A DNA stretch of 64,000 bases from Rhynchosporium graminicola (Eukaryota > Ascomycota > Leotiomycetes > Helotiales > Ploettnerulaceae), in assembly GCA_900074885.1 (NCBI GenBank), contig FJUW01000002.1:124001-188000 (forward strand). Direction: 5' to 3'. This document shows positions 12,962 through 24,259 of the stretch, one piece after another. The notes beneath the pieces were generated by a model. It was not told the origin of the DNA, ran no database searches, and was given only the letters and a program-made list of their open reading frames with translations. Within the stretch, counting starts at the first letter, position 1, and each line of letters begins with the position of its first letter. Made by a program: the position numbers and the translations under genes.

Positions 12962-14013
12962 GATTGCTTTTCTTCCACGCTTTTAGAAGGATTAAAAAAG
13001 ATCTTGAAATTGCAGCAATGGTGGAACAAAATGTAGGTAATAGTCAAGCTGGCATGGAGAGAATGTGGAAGAGGTGTGGCAACTCCAGCTTCCCCATGAT
13101 ATAAGTACGAAGCAGGGTACCTTTCGTGCAAAGTCCGTGCGTGCTCCTTTGGAAATTTACACCGCCAGATTTTTATGGCCTGAAAAGCACGGGACTTTTG
13201 CACCCCGCTTCGATACGATCCATTGCCCTGGATGATCACCGAAGCCGAGGCATGAGATCCCTGTCAACAAGGCTGAAGTTCTGTTATAGATGAGAAATGT
13301 ACTTGCATCGACGAACGGGCAAAATCGTTCGACACGATTTCAACTGGATGAAAAAGTAACAGGAGGTTGTAGAAGAAGATATTCCATTGTTAGATTTGCG
13401 TTGTGTTTGCCATACCAAGGCGAAGTAAACTTGTCATCTAAACTTGTCACATGGGCAAGCAAAGGTCATCAAATAATTGGATGACTTGTGTGTATTACCT
13501 TAATTATAAAATCTTGTAGCACACTCGCAAAGTAGCACTTGAAATTCAGGTCATGATTTGATAAAGTTCATTACGGAAAGGTAAACAGGTCCTCGCATTC
13601 CTTCATGATAAATTTGCCCAGCCTCCTACGATAACACACAAGGCTAGCCTTGGCAATGAGCCCTGGTGGAGATAACGATAACGATTAACCAAGAACAAAT
13701 ATCAACAAGCGACAGTGATAAGCGAAAGAAAACATTAGAAGTACCTAGCAGAGCTTTCAATTCTATCGACCCTGCAGTTGTTTTGATTGCCAAGCCTTTT
13801 AAAGTCCAGCTTGGCGAGTCCACGTGACTGCCAGCGTTGATAGCTGGTCCTTGTTTGGCTTCTCCTTTCTAGATTTCCTCTCCACGCGATCGGAACTCGT
13901 TTTCTTCTTTAACTCTCGATTTCCACACATCCTGCAGGGAGCTGACTGCTAAGATCTTGGGGCGGGGCTTCCAACGACTAACCAGAAGCTCGAAACCCAC
14001 TTCATGCCTCCCG
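12962..14013. promoter_or_regulatory. Divergent intergenic region between the Lon and PLD-like genes
   Basis: About 1 kb separates the two divergent starts and must hold both promoters. No TATA box or known operator is evident. There are short AT-rich patches and a gataacgataacgat repeat at about 13672-13686. Nothing here looks coding. Confidence 0.4.
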
Positions 14014-15597
14014 ATGTCCAATCTTTCCAAATCCGTAACCGACGACTGGCGTTCCATCCTGAAAACCTCAACCTCCTCAACCCCGTCCTCCGCACCAAAT
14101 TACTGGTCTCCTGAACCCTTAAACCTTCTGACCACCTCCCAACCCCTCTCATTCAGCCTTGGAACTGGGTCTCAAATCCTCTCCTCCGTCCTCAAAAGAT
14201 GCGAATCCACAACTCACGAACTCATCCTCGTGACGTGTTTCTGGGCACCCTCTTCCTCTCAACAAGCAATCTCTTCTCTCCTGCTGAAACTCTCCGCTAA
14301 AGGGCTCTCTCAGAATCGGAAGATTCAAGTACGGATATGTTTCTCCTCGTGGGCGATTGTACAGAAACTATTCCAGACGTCTTCGCTGGACGGGAAGATT
14401 TACGAGCCGGAAAAGTGGACTGGGCTTGGTTTGCCGGAGCCAAAGAGTTTGGGGGGATTGGAGATGGAGGTGAAGAGTGTGTTTGTGAGGCCGTTCAGTG
14501 TTATGCATCCTAAATTTATTTTGGTGGATCGCAAGTTGGCTTTTATGCCATCGTGTAATGTGAGCTGTATGTCATGAGGATTCCCCTGGATAATTTCCAG
14601 TCCTATCCGATATATCTTACTCCTCCCTTGAACGAGAAATATTGCAATACTAACTCGCCTAATATAGGGGAAAATTGGTTCGAGGGCTGTATAGAAATGG
14701 AAGGCGAAATAGCAGAGAACTTATTCGAATTCTGGGTATCATTCTGGGCACAAGGGAATACGAACCTCCCTCCTCTATCGACTCAGGTCACCACATCGCC
14801 TCCAGTACAATCATCAACCGCGTTACCGTATCCACCGCTACCAGCAACTTCACTCATCATATACACTAACTTCCCCTTCTCCCTCTCCCTCCCAGAAACC
14901 ATCCTCCTCCCCTCCCCTCATCACATGAACCCTCAATTCCGCCTCCTCTCCCCATCACCCTGTCCACCAACACCTCTTAACACATTCCTCTTGACGCTCT
15001 TCACCCACGCAAAATCCACAATATTCATCCAAACACCAAATCTAACCTGCAAACCCGTCGTCTCGGCACTCCTCACCGCACTATCACGCGGCGTATCAGT
15101 ACATCTAATAACCAGTAGCCGGCTTATGATTGTCGAGCAGCTGGTCACAGCTGGGACGATTACTGAGTTCGAGGTGTGGAAATTGAGGAGGGGTTATAGG
15201 ATGCTTGGGGAGGAGATCGCTAAGAAGCAGAGGAGGGCAGATGTGGAGAATCAGGTTGACATTCTGGGTGCGAGTTTAGGCGAGTTAAAGGTCGGATATT
15301 ATCATCCGAGAGAGGGCGTGACGGGGGAAGAGGAGCCGGTGAAGAGTCATTTAAAATTGGTCATTGTTGATGAGGAGGTCACGGTTCTGGGGAGTGGGAA
15401 TATGGATCGCGCAAGGTACGTTCTCGTTCTCGATATTGTAAAGAGCTTTACCTTTTAGTGCAATATGCTGACTGATAAATTGTAGTTGGTACACAAGCCA
15501 AGAACTTGGCGTTGCTTTCTTTTCAAAAGAATTGGCCAATTCAATCAGAAAGGATGTTGACGGTGGGTTGGAAGGGAGGGTCGATTATGTATGCTGA
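14014..15597 (+). CDS. Phospholipase D-like protein with two HKD motifs
   Basis: Exons 14014-14566, 14668-15415 and 15486-15597 give 470 aa. The first HKD motif is H-P-K-F-I-L-V-D near residue 170, followed by PSCNVSWENWFEG across intron 1. The second is H-L-K-L-V-I-V-D followed by GSGNMDRASWYTSQELG across intron 2. Two HxKxxxxD motifs form one active site in the PLD superfamily, which cleaves or transfers phosphodiester bonds. The protein is shorter than classical PLD1/PLD2 (no PX or PH domain), so the substrate is unknown: phospholipid, cardiolipin-like lipid or nucleic acid are all possible. I chose the ATG at 14014 because the frame upstream has no ATG. There is no signal peptide; the middle part is Pro/Ser-rich. 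Its 3' end faces the ESA1 3' end. Confidence 0.88.
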
Positions 15598-16048
15598 GTG
15601 AAGCCCGATTATTTCGCCATTGGTGAAGTAAGCGCTCGGCTTTGTTAAGGCGTCGCGACAGGTGCATGTAATATTTAGTGGGGAGAGAGACTCTACATTC
15701 ACGAAGTTCTACTAGGATTTTCAAGTAGCAAGCTTGCAAAGTCATGAGTTTGTTGCAAAACTTTGGCTGTATATTGTTTCCCCGCCTCACCAAATATGAA
15801 TAGGATCAGCCTCGGTGGATGATGGAAAGCAGGGGGACATTCGTATTATCTTTCGAATGAGATGATGGTAATCGTTTAGAGCGACCCTACGACTCTCACA
15901 GGTATAAATCGAAAACAATCACTTCACAGCCATGCCAGAGTCAGATAAAATAAATGCCATAATCCTGTTACACAATATCAAGTACGGGAAAACCCACGCT
16001 TGCAACTCCTCCCACCCCAACGCCCCAAACCAAACTCCCCATATCAAG
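15598..16048. other. Convergent 3' intergenic region
   Basis: 450 bp between the ends of the PLD-like gene (+) and ESA1 (-). It presumably holds both 3' UTRs and polyadenylation signals; no coding frame or repeat stands out. Confidence 0.5.
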
Positions 16049-17740
16049 CTACCAACCCCAAGTCCTCGAGCTCGCAGTAAAGACCGGCGGTTTCCACTGA
16101 ATCAGTCTCGGATCCAGTACCCTTTTCGGCTTGATCTTCTGCCTTTCCCTCAACGCCTCATGTTTCTTAATCAAATGCAACGGCAACACAATCTTATGCT
16201 CGTTCTTATGATAAACCTGCATCTGCAGCGCCATCAATGTACTCTCCACATCCGCCGGCGTCATACTCAGACTATGCGCCAACGCCTCAATACTCGTCTT
16301 TGTGCCTTCTTCGTTTATTTCCAGGAGGGCTTCGAGGAGATTCTCCGTCCAGTATTGACGATAGGAGAGGAGTCCTAGATCTGAAAGAGGCTTTTCGGGT
16401 GACCCGAGCTTGTTCTCAATACTGGAGAGCTCGTAGGAGAATTGGATGAGGAGACGCCCGTAGCCTTTTCGCTGGTATTGTGGGAGAGTAAGAATACATG
16501 CTACGTTGTAGCCGTCGGCGCTCTCTTTCTCTTTGGAGAAGTATCCCACGAGATGGAACCCTTTTTCGTCTCTGGTGCACATGACGTAGTACAAGAAAGG
16601 ATCGACATCGTAGTAGAGAGTCTTGTGATCCAAGAACATTTTACACAGCAAACAGAGATTCCGACACCATGTCCTTTGACGACGACCGTCGATTTCGAAG
16701 AACGAGACGTAGTCATCCCTGTATATCTCGTTTCCAGGAGGATGTTGCAATGTGCATTTCTGCCTGTGACGAGTAAACGACTTCTCGTCCGCGAAATACC
16801 CGAGACAAAACTCGCAAATGTACATCAGATCTTCTTGAGTGAACGCCTCTGGATATGGTGAGAAATACCAAGGGTAAAGATTGTATTTTCCAAACTGGAC
16901 TTTGGAAATATTCCTAATCCGCGAGATCTCGGCTTGGTTCTGGGTCATGGATCCTCCCACACGAAGCTTTTCAATTTCCTCTTCTCGGCTGTACTGCTCA
17001 GGAGGCTCTGCTTTCGCCGCAACAGCCTGTCCAACAACATCGTCCACGTCCATCGGATCATCGTCCTCAGCTCCCGGAGTAGCATCGAGATCCAGACTAA
17101 GAGTCAATTTTTCTTCGCCTTCTGGGTCTGGGGTAGCTTTCTGAGATTCTGAAAATTCTGGCCACGGTCGCGAAGTGCTTGTTTCTGAGGCGATGGATGC
17201 CTCTCTCGTTCTAGCAGGTCGTTTCTTGTCTTTCTTTTGTGCAACTGCTTTCTTTGTAGCGGGGGCAGCAGCCTTCTTCGAGTCTTTTGGCTTCTCAGGA
17301 TTCGGCCACTCGACTTCTTGAGTGAAGTCGATACGAGCAGTAGGTACCCACTCATCAAGACGTTTGTTAAAGTTGTCAAAATTACAGTAAAACTGCCGAC
17401 CACTTTTCGTCTCTTTGATACTCAGAATTTCTGCTTTACGTGGCTTGCCATCCTAGGAATTAATTAGCGTTTGTCTATTTCTCTGTTTCTTAGCAACAGT
17501 AAGATAACGATAAGTTCAAAGTGTAGAAATTATATAACCAGGAAACAAAAATGTTATGCGCTGGAGTACTGACTTTTACCACCATAGCCAGACAACCGAT
17601 CCTATGCGCATGTGAGTAAACCAGCCCCCATGCGACCACAACATCACGACTCACTTCAAAGTGTCCACCGTAGCCCTCCCCTTCTGCTTCGGCGCCGGCG
17701 AGCCGACATTACTCTGTTTGTCTTGTGCGCCACCTGCCAT
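16049..17740 (-). CDS. ESA1: MYST-family histone acetyltransferase Esa1 (NuA4 catalytic subunit)
   Basis: Nuclear lysine acetyltransferase of the NuA4 complex; it acetylates histones H4 and H2A. Exons 17740-17655, a 28-nt exon 17601-17574, and 17452-16049 give 505 aa. The tudor-knot (chromo barrel) domain is at about residues 35-85 (VVKDGKPRKAEILS, RLDEWVPTARID) and is interrupted by both introns. An acidic/basic linker follows, then the MYST domain: C2HC zinc finger CEFC...HRQKC (about 251-271), catalytic Cys357 in VACILTLP, the acetyl-CoA loop QRKGYGRL and catalytic Glu391 in SPEKPLSD. The Cys-Glu spacing of 34 equals that of yeast Esa1. The C-terminus SSRTWGW is typical. Start: the ATG at 17740 gives MAGGAQDK, a short N-terminus before the tudor-knot. 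Confidence 0.96.
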
Positions 17741-18011
17741 GACGAGAATTACGAATTGTTCGATGAAAAATAATTGATTGCGCGATGAAATCGATGTCGC
17801 TCTCACGTTCTTTGTTTTTGGAGGGGGCAGCCAGGTTGAACTGGGGGTATTTCTAGCGGCGGGATGTTCTGAGCCTCGCCTAAAAAATGTTTGGAGAAAT
17901 TTCCAGAACATGCCCGCCTATTGACTTGAGCTGCAATTGATCCGTATTTACTATCTGAGTACAGTACAGCAGATAGACATGATATGATAATCGAATTACG
18001 CTACGCACGAA
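17741..18011. promoter_or_regulatory. Shared divergent promoter, ESA1/REX4
   Basis: 271 bp separate the two start codons. At about 17779-17790 there is gcgcgatgaaat, one base off the PAC element (GCGATGAGMT) of ribosome-biogenesis genes, and just beside it gatgaaaaataa, which resembles an RRPE. Both matches are imperfect and could be chance; they would make sense for REX4. Confidence 0.35.
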
Positions 18012-19031
18012 ATGGCACCTGAACTATCGAGTAATTGGAAAAGACTCCAAGCGTCGCTGAAAGCCGAATCACAAGCCAGCACCGACCGGAAACGGAAAGC
18101 GATACCTACAGAGCAACAACAGAACTCCCTCGCGAAGCGCAGGAGATTAGAAGGCAACCCCGTAGCATTCAAACTCAAAGTTAAATCAGCTATCGGCCCC
18201 TCGTCAAAGGTCGTCAAGAAAAGGAAAATGGGAAGCAGTGGGAGTGTTGAGGTCAAGCGGGAGCCTGAGGAATCGGAAGAACCAGAGGAGAATATCGATG
18301 TCACAGCTCCTTCTGCGTCGCTGGCTCTCTGGGCGGAGGACAATGATATCTCACCTAAAGATCTCGCGGATGCGTATGGAGGCGGTCTGAAGGATACCAC
18401 GATCAAGGGAACGAAACCAGACGTCATAAACGGAGGCCTGATCAAGGACGTCGAGATTGGTAAATACGTGGGAATCGATTGCGAGATGGTGGGAGTAGGA
18501 GAGGGAGGTCAACAGTCGGTCTTGGCTAGGGTGAGTATTGTGAATTTCCACGGCGCGCAGGTCTACGATTCGTTTGTGAAGCCGAAAGAGTTTGTCACGG
18601 ATTGGAGGACGTATGTTAGTGGTGTGTCGCCGAAGAATATGACGACTGCTAGGGACTTCGAGGTCGTGCAGGAGGAGGTTGCAGAGATTCTGCAGGATAG
18701 GGTCTTGATTGGGCATGCGATCAAGAATGATTTGGCGGCTATGATGTTGGGACATCCGAGGAAGGATATAAGAGATACGTCGAGGTATTCGGGGTTTCGG
18801 AAGTTTAATGGCGGAAGGATACCGAGTCTGAAGAAATTGGCAAAGGAGTTGTTGGGAGTAGATATACAGGGAGGGGAACATTCTAGTATTGAGGATGCTA
18901 GGGCGACTATGCTGCTTTTCAGACGGCATAAGGCAGGTTTTGATGTTGAGCATGCCCAACGATATCCTACTGCGACGCCTGGAGCGAAGAAGCCAAAAGG
19001 ACAGCAAAAGAAGAAGAAAGGGAAGCGTTGA
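18012..19031 (+). CDS. REX4: RNA exonuclease Rex4 (DEDDh 3'-5' exonuclease)
   Basis: Single-exon gene of 339 aa. Residues 1-100 are basic, then acidic (EPEESEEPEEN), as usual for a nucleolar protein. The exonuclease domain starts near residue 153 with GIDCEMVG (Exo I, Asp and Glu), continues with LIGHAIKNDLAAM (Exo II, Asp) and ends with EHSSIEDARATM (Exo III, His and Asp). The C-terminus is Lys-rich (KKPKGQQKKKKGKR), a likely nucleolar signal. Rex4 acts in pre-rRNA processing around ITS1. The ATG at 18012 is the first in frame and lies just after the divergent promoter. The domain order and GID(C)EMVG pattern fit Rex4 better than Rex1, Rex2 or Rex3. Confidence 0.93.
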   Translation: MAPELSSNWKRLQASLKAESQASTDRKRKAIPTEQQQNSLAKRRRLEGNPVAFKLKVKSAIGPSSKVVKKRKMGSSGSVEVKREPEESEEPEENIDVTAPSASLALWAEDNDISPKDLADAYGGGLKDTTIKGTKPDVINGGLIKDVEIGKYVGIDCEMVGVGEGGQQSVLARVSIVNFHGAQVYDSFVKPKEFVTDWRTYVSGVSPKNMTTARDFEVVQEEVAEILQDRVLIGHAIKNDLAAMMLGHPRKDIRDTSRYSGFRKFNGGRIPSLKKLAKELLGVDIQGGEHSSIEDARATMLLFRRHKAGFDVEHAQRYPTATPGAKKPKGQQKKKKGKR

Positions 19032-19247
19032 GATGGCCAGTGTCACAATGAATACATCAAAAGTCAAGGCTAAATCCTGCTCAAGCTAGGGCTATCTGAA
19101 AGGAGCATTGTCTTTCTCATCTACCACAAACGGTCGAATCAATATCAAGATCTACCGCTTGAGAAACCTTCTACGCTACCAAGAAAAATCAGACAAAGGT
19201 CTTCCAAACTCCAACGCTCAAACCGAAGGCACACTCGCCAGCATAGT

Positions 19248-20730
19248 TCATAACGGGATCCCCTCCATCAACTCTTGGCATCCTTCGCGGCCAACGGTGA
19301 TAATAGCATCCCCCAAGGTCTTGGTAGCAAAGCCAGCCTCGCAATAGACGAAATAGTAGATCCACTTTCTACGAAACACTTCCACTTCCTTGTCTCCCAT
19401 GTTATCGTGCTCATTCATCAGGGCAGGCCTGATTCGTGATTCGAAATTCTTGACGAACTCCTCGCGCCATATTCGCAATGTCTTCGCATAGTGGCCACCG
19501 ATATTTTCAACCCTTTCCACAACCAGCGTGCCCTCTGAACCTTTGCTGATCTTCTCTACGAGCTGGCTGATGGATGGAAGATGACCTCCCGGGAAAATGT
19601 ATTTACGAATGAAATCCTCTCCCTTTGCATATGCTTCGTATCGTCCTTCCGGCATCGTGATACATTGGAACACCGCAATGCCGTCTTTCTTCAGAAGTCG
19701 ATGTATACACGAGAAGTATGTCTCTAGGTATTCCGCTCCTACAGCTTCCAGCATTTCGATCGAGACCACTTTATCGTATAGAACTCTTGGGGTTGGAAGC
19801 GCTCTGTAGTCCATGAGCAGCACCTCGATCTTGTCCGCGAATCCAGCGGCCGCAATGCGCTTTTCGGCCAGTGCCTTTTGCTCGATTGACAGAGTCAAGG
19901 ATGTGACTCTACACCCTGTCTTTCTCACTGCTTCTATCGCGAAAGATCCCCAGCCAGTGCCGATTTCCAGAACATGGTCTGTGGGCTTGATGTGTGCGCC
20001 ATCTATGAATCGGTTCAGTTTTGTCATTTGAGCTGCCTCCAAGGTTTCCTCCTCCAGATCGGCACTGGATACAGGCTTCCAGATCGCACAGGAATATGTC
20101 ATATCCTCGGACAAAAAGGCGGCAAACATCTCATTGCTAATATCGTAATGCGCCTGTATATTCAGCAGAGAATTTGAAAGTGTGTTGGTGCTTCGCGCAA
20201 GTCCAGTGATCGTTGCGGCAATGGAGGAGGTCAAGGTTGTCGCATTGGACAGTTGGGTTCGGTTCAAAATAAAGATCTGGTTTATTAGTTATTGTCTCGT
20301 AACGGGATCTGAAATCGCCAAGTACCTCGAAGAAACTTGTCAAATCCTCGCATTCGAAATCACCCAACATGTACGCTTCCGCAAACCCCATATCGGCAAA
20401 CAAGAACAGTCGCACCCAGAACGCCTCCCTCTTGACTACCAATTCCACCTTCCGAACTCCCCCAGTTCGCTTCTTTGCGCCGTTGACGCCATTGATCTTC
20501 TGAGTCCTAGAATGTTCCTTGGCAATCTTCTGTCCATAAGTACTCGTTTGCCCTGTCGTCTCGTCTACCAGAAACAGATGGCCAATCTCAATTTTATCGA
20601 GCAGAGAAGTGACAGCAGCTTTTGAGATTGACACAGCTGGCCCCCAGGACATACCACCAAGGGTTCCTCTAAGTAGATCGACGCCGCGAGCCAATGGCTG
20701 GGTAACAACGGCGGGAAGGTAGGAAGTCAT
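19248..20730 (-). CDS. Cyclopropane-fatty-acyl-phospholipid synthase-type SAM methyltransferase
   Basis: Exons 20730-20326 and 20276-19248 (49-nt intron) give 477 aa. The core is of the CFA synthase/mycolic-acid methyltransferase family: QAHYDISNEMFAAFL and MTYSCAIW ahead of the SAM-binding loop VLEIGTGWGSFAIEA, then SIEMLEAVG and a C-terminal GGHYAKTLRIWREEF. These enzymes add a methylene bridge to, or methylate, an unsaturated acyl chain of a membrane phospholipid using S-adenosylmethionine. The first 130 residues match the usual N-terminal region (WVRLFLFADMGFAEAYMLGDFEC). No clear membrane helix is present, unlike sphingolipid C9-methyltransferases, which makes that alternative less likely. 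The frame extends upstream to a TTG at 20841, but 20730 is the first ATG. Confidence 0.9.
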
Positions 20731-22387
20731 GTTGAATGCTGTGTGTACTACTTCCAACGGGCCAAATACAATAGAGAGAAATACGAGATGGAGAGAATTG
20801 AGCCAGAGACTTGTTGAGTAAGTAGTCGCGAGTAAAGTCAAGAACGACCGAGTTGCAAGCGCAAAATCGCCAGATTTACTTGGGGACAGAGCGAGAGAGA
20901 CTAACGGCGAAGAGGGAAATCAACAATGAAGAATAAATAAAGTAAAAGGAAAGCAGGACAGGGCAAAAGGAATGGCCCGGCCTCGGACAATCTTACCTTG
21001 TAGCTAGTAGCTAGTAACCAGTCGTGTCTGTCATGGGCTGGAGAATAAAAAGGATCTCTCTCGCTGCAGGAACCATGCCCGGGCCTGCCATGACGACGGG
21101 AGCAAGGGAGCTGGGAGCTGTGCCCCACTATAATACTAGTGCATTTTGCCTTTCCCATGTCTGTGCAAGCGTGAAATACCTAGTACAAGGGTTCAGAATC
21201 AGATTATACGAAGTACATGAGAAGTATAGTCCGCGCTATCATTGCTGTAGATATTGTAATTACTCTCGGCAATTGATTGAATACGAAGAACATTTGTTGA
21301 TCTTGCTAGGCGAGTGCGATTGCGAGAGCGAAAGTCCCGCGTAACAGCTGACAACCGAATTGTATTCCCATAGCAACAAAATATATCATTGGAAAACCTC
21401 TACTTCCTGCTCATCCATCATCCATTTCATGCCAATGAGAAAGCAGCTGTGAGTGTAGGAGCCCGTAAATCCACGATATGGACCGATACGTATTTGATGA
21501 AGCATCCTTTCGAGCGACAAGGCAGAGTATTCTACATTTTGACATGGTCATGTATTCTCAATTGCTGAAGGCTGGATTCGATATGGATCTCGATATCTTA
21601 CTAAGCGAGAGAGAGTCTTAACATCACCATCTTCTCTGCAAGAATTTGAAGCCTGAATGCACTTCCAAGTCCGGATATTGTGAAGCCCGACTTGCGATGT
21701 TGAAGGCCACGTACTCAGAATAACCCATAATATTACACACTTAGTCACCAGATCTTCTCATGGGGAAGATACAAAGATGAAGCTCCAGAAAATGTATATG
21801 TAATCTACCAGGATCTTGCTGCAGGAGCCTGCCACTCATCCATGTCTTGTACACTTTACCCCTCCACACCCTTGGTGATCTGTATCGATACGTAGCAACC
21901 GCATTGGCCTAAGGGACTTTCAAGCTTCAGACAAGACGAAGCCGCAGGCGAGATGCAGGATGCCAGTCCGGTTCCTGCTCTACCGTGTTCGTTGAACGGA
22001 GCGGTGAGAAAAAAAAGTACGGTGGTTTTTGGCCTGCTTCATCCGTACGTATGGTGCGGATGAGGTGAACTGGTCTGCAGAGCACGCGAGCGATGATAAG
22101 GAACTGGGTTGAATGCGATTTAAATATACACAAGCAGTCCTAACAGCACGATATGGAAAGGAGAACTATACATTAATGAACATCAAGTCCTTGGGTGAGG
22201 TCGGTCTGCAAAAACAACTAAGCAAAAAGATTGTTTTCAAGCATCCAAAATGAAGTCATGATCCTTACAATATGAAGCTTGGCACACGCGTCGGCGCGTC
22301 TCTCGGCCTTCAACTTTGGTGACGAACACTTCAACTTCAACATTATCCCAATCCCTTGAACCACCAGTCAACGTTCCAAAGCCCATC
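20731..22387. other. 1.65-kb divergent intergenic region
   Basis: Lies between the CFA-synthase-type gene (-) and the RNase H2C gene (+). A gtagctagtagctagtaa repeat sits at 21000-21017. No protein-like frame was found. Confidence 0.45.
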
Positions 22388-23006
22388 ATGCTCGCCCTCG
22401 AGAAAAGCAAGACCCGTCGCGGTAAATGCACACCCAACGTACTACCCTGTCGGATAAACCACAACGGCGCAGTCAACACCTCGAAACGATACTGGAATCC
22501 AACCGTCGCACCGGGTACTTCCCTCCCTCTCTTTTCCTATTAACTTCTTCGACCACCCACAATGCCCAGTGTACGATTTAAATCTAACAAAACACACAGA
22601 CGGGAAATCCACATCCTATTTCCGCGGCCGCAAACTCCACGGCAAGATCCTCAAAGTGCCATCTACATACCGCGGCGTCGTAGTCGAGAAAACGGAGCGC
22701 ATCCTACCCAAAGTTGAGACTGTACCCGTACCTGGGAATACCACAGCACAAGAGGAGGATGACGAGGGTGGAGATGACGATGTTGAGGTTAAGATTATGG
22801 AGGAACAGGCAGGCTTTGAGGAGATTGTTGTTTGGGGACATGAGGCTCTGCCAGACGGCATGGTGGATCCGTATGTGAGGGGCGTGGAGGATTGGATTGA
22901 GTTTGCAGAGAGCGTGAGTCTTGCTGCTGTGAGAGTACGTGATTTATGCCGGAGGCTAATATTGATATAGATACATTCATTCGATAAAGAGGAGAAGAAA
23001 GCTTAG
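22388..23006 (+). CDS. Ribonuclease H2 subunit C (non-catalytic)
   Basis: Exons 22388-22514, 22600-22913 and 22971-23006 give 158 aa. The conserved signature VLPCRINHNGAVNTSKRYWNP and, after intron 1, DGKSTSYFRGRKLHGKILKVP then YRGVVVEKTE identify the RNASEH2C/Rnh203 family. This subunit joins the B subunit to support the catalytic A subunit, which removes ribonucleotides from DNA and RNA from RNA:DNA hybrids in the nucleus. An acidic loop (EEDDEGGDDDVEV) is inserted in the middle. The start at 22388 (MLALEKSK) is the first ATG in frame; an upstream ATG at 22272 is out of frame and closes at once, a potential short uORF. Confidence 0.88.
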
Positions 23007-24259
23007 GGAGGCTTGGTGGGAATGGATTCGGCATTTGGAAATGGGAGGCGTTAGGTAACATGAACTGGCGCTAGGAAACCTGCATACACGTTCGCACTGG
23101 ATTCTGGTGACGCGGGATACCAGTGACTTGAATCGCGTCTATGGGTCGCATCAATGGATTTCATGGTGGGCATACTCGAGCAGAGAAATCAAGTCCCTGC
23201 ATAACACATTCACTCGGAAAGAGGAGTTCTCAATTAAACGCCGATTCGAGCTCTGGGAATGCAGAAACTGCTCCACAAGCAAGCCGTATTGCTCGTCTTC
23301 ATAAACTCATTGTTAAGATTTTACAGAAGCTACTCCTTAATTGTACGTAGCTCCTCTGCTGTCCTACGAAAATCGCACTCCTGTTTTTGTAGGTTCTGCT
23401 ACACGTGGGATGCACAGCTCAGTCTTTGGTTGAGATATTGCGATATGCAAGAGAAATATCAAGGCTTTTACTATCTAACATTCCTGAGTATCGTTCAATC
23501 GTCCTTGACCGCTAATATTGAGTAGCATATTATAGATATCCTTGCATTTCTGCATAGACCCTTCAGTCGTGGTAGGAGATAGTATTTAGATATATATATA
23601 TATATATCTGTCGTATCGATACAACTTTCGCGTGTCTTTCTAGCACTTTAGAGAAATAACATTTTCATTTTTCGGACTATTTTCTTTTTCAATAATAAGC
23701 TATCTTTACTCTTTAGGTTATAAGACGATCTTATAAAGCTATTATAAGTTTATAAGTCGTCTAAAGATTATAAGATATATATTTATAGTAATCTTAATCT
23801 TCTAGATCTGTATATAATCATATCGAGATTAGTCGATATATTTCTCTAAGTTTACTTTTTATAACCTAACGACTTTCATATAACTATAATCAAACTCTTC
23901 CCTATCTCCTCGGGATCCCGACAGCCCGTGTCTATATCTTCTCCTCGTAGCCGAATAGTGGGGCTTTGAGATGCTGTTGCCCCTACCTATTGTCGTCAAA
24001 ACACAATAACAAAATAAGCGAGATCCTCCACTCCACTCCCATTATCAACCCCAAGTTCACGATATGGCATTGTCAATCCGCCAACAGCTGCGAATACAAA
24101 TACTTCTCTTCAGCCCTCGCTGTCGTTTCTTTTTTCTTTTCTCTTCGTCGATTCGAGTCACTCATCCCAGCGCATACCAACAGCAACCGTAACCACAACA
24201 CCCATTCCAACACCAACCACATCTCTCATCATCCCATCTCATCTCATCTCATCATCAAG
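23007..24259. other. Intergenic region with AT-rich island
   Basis: Nothing coding. It contains the AT-rich block described separately and, toward the 3' end, a C/A-rich leader with repeated TCTCA words that looks like the 5' UTR of the next candidate gene. Confidence 0.5.
23520..23905. repeat. AT-rich island with (TA)n and short inverted words, possibly RIP-affected
   Basis: About 385 bp of conspicuously AT-rich DNA, including a (TA)n run at 23590-23607 and many TpA-rich words related by inversion (aggttataagacgatcttataa; tataagtcgtctaaagattataag). It has sharp borders with ordinary sequence on both sides. The composition is what repeat-induced point mutation of an old transposon leaves behind, but no parent element is recognisable. 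Confidence 0.5.

Noticed and set aside
9554..23006. Possible lipid/peroxisome gene cluster (Lon2, PLD-like, CFA-type)
   Set aside because: Interleaved with ESA1 and REX4 on alternating strands, without shared regulation visible; ordinary housekeeping order is simpler.
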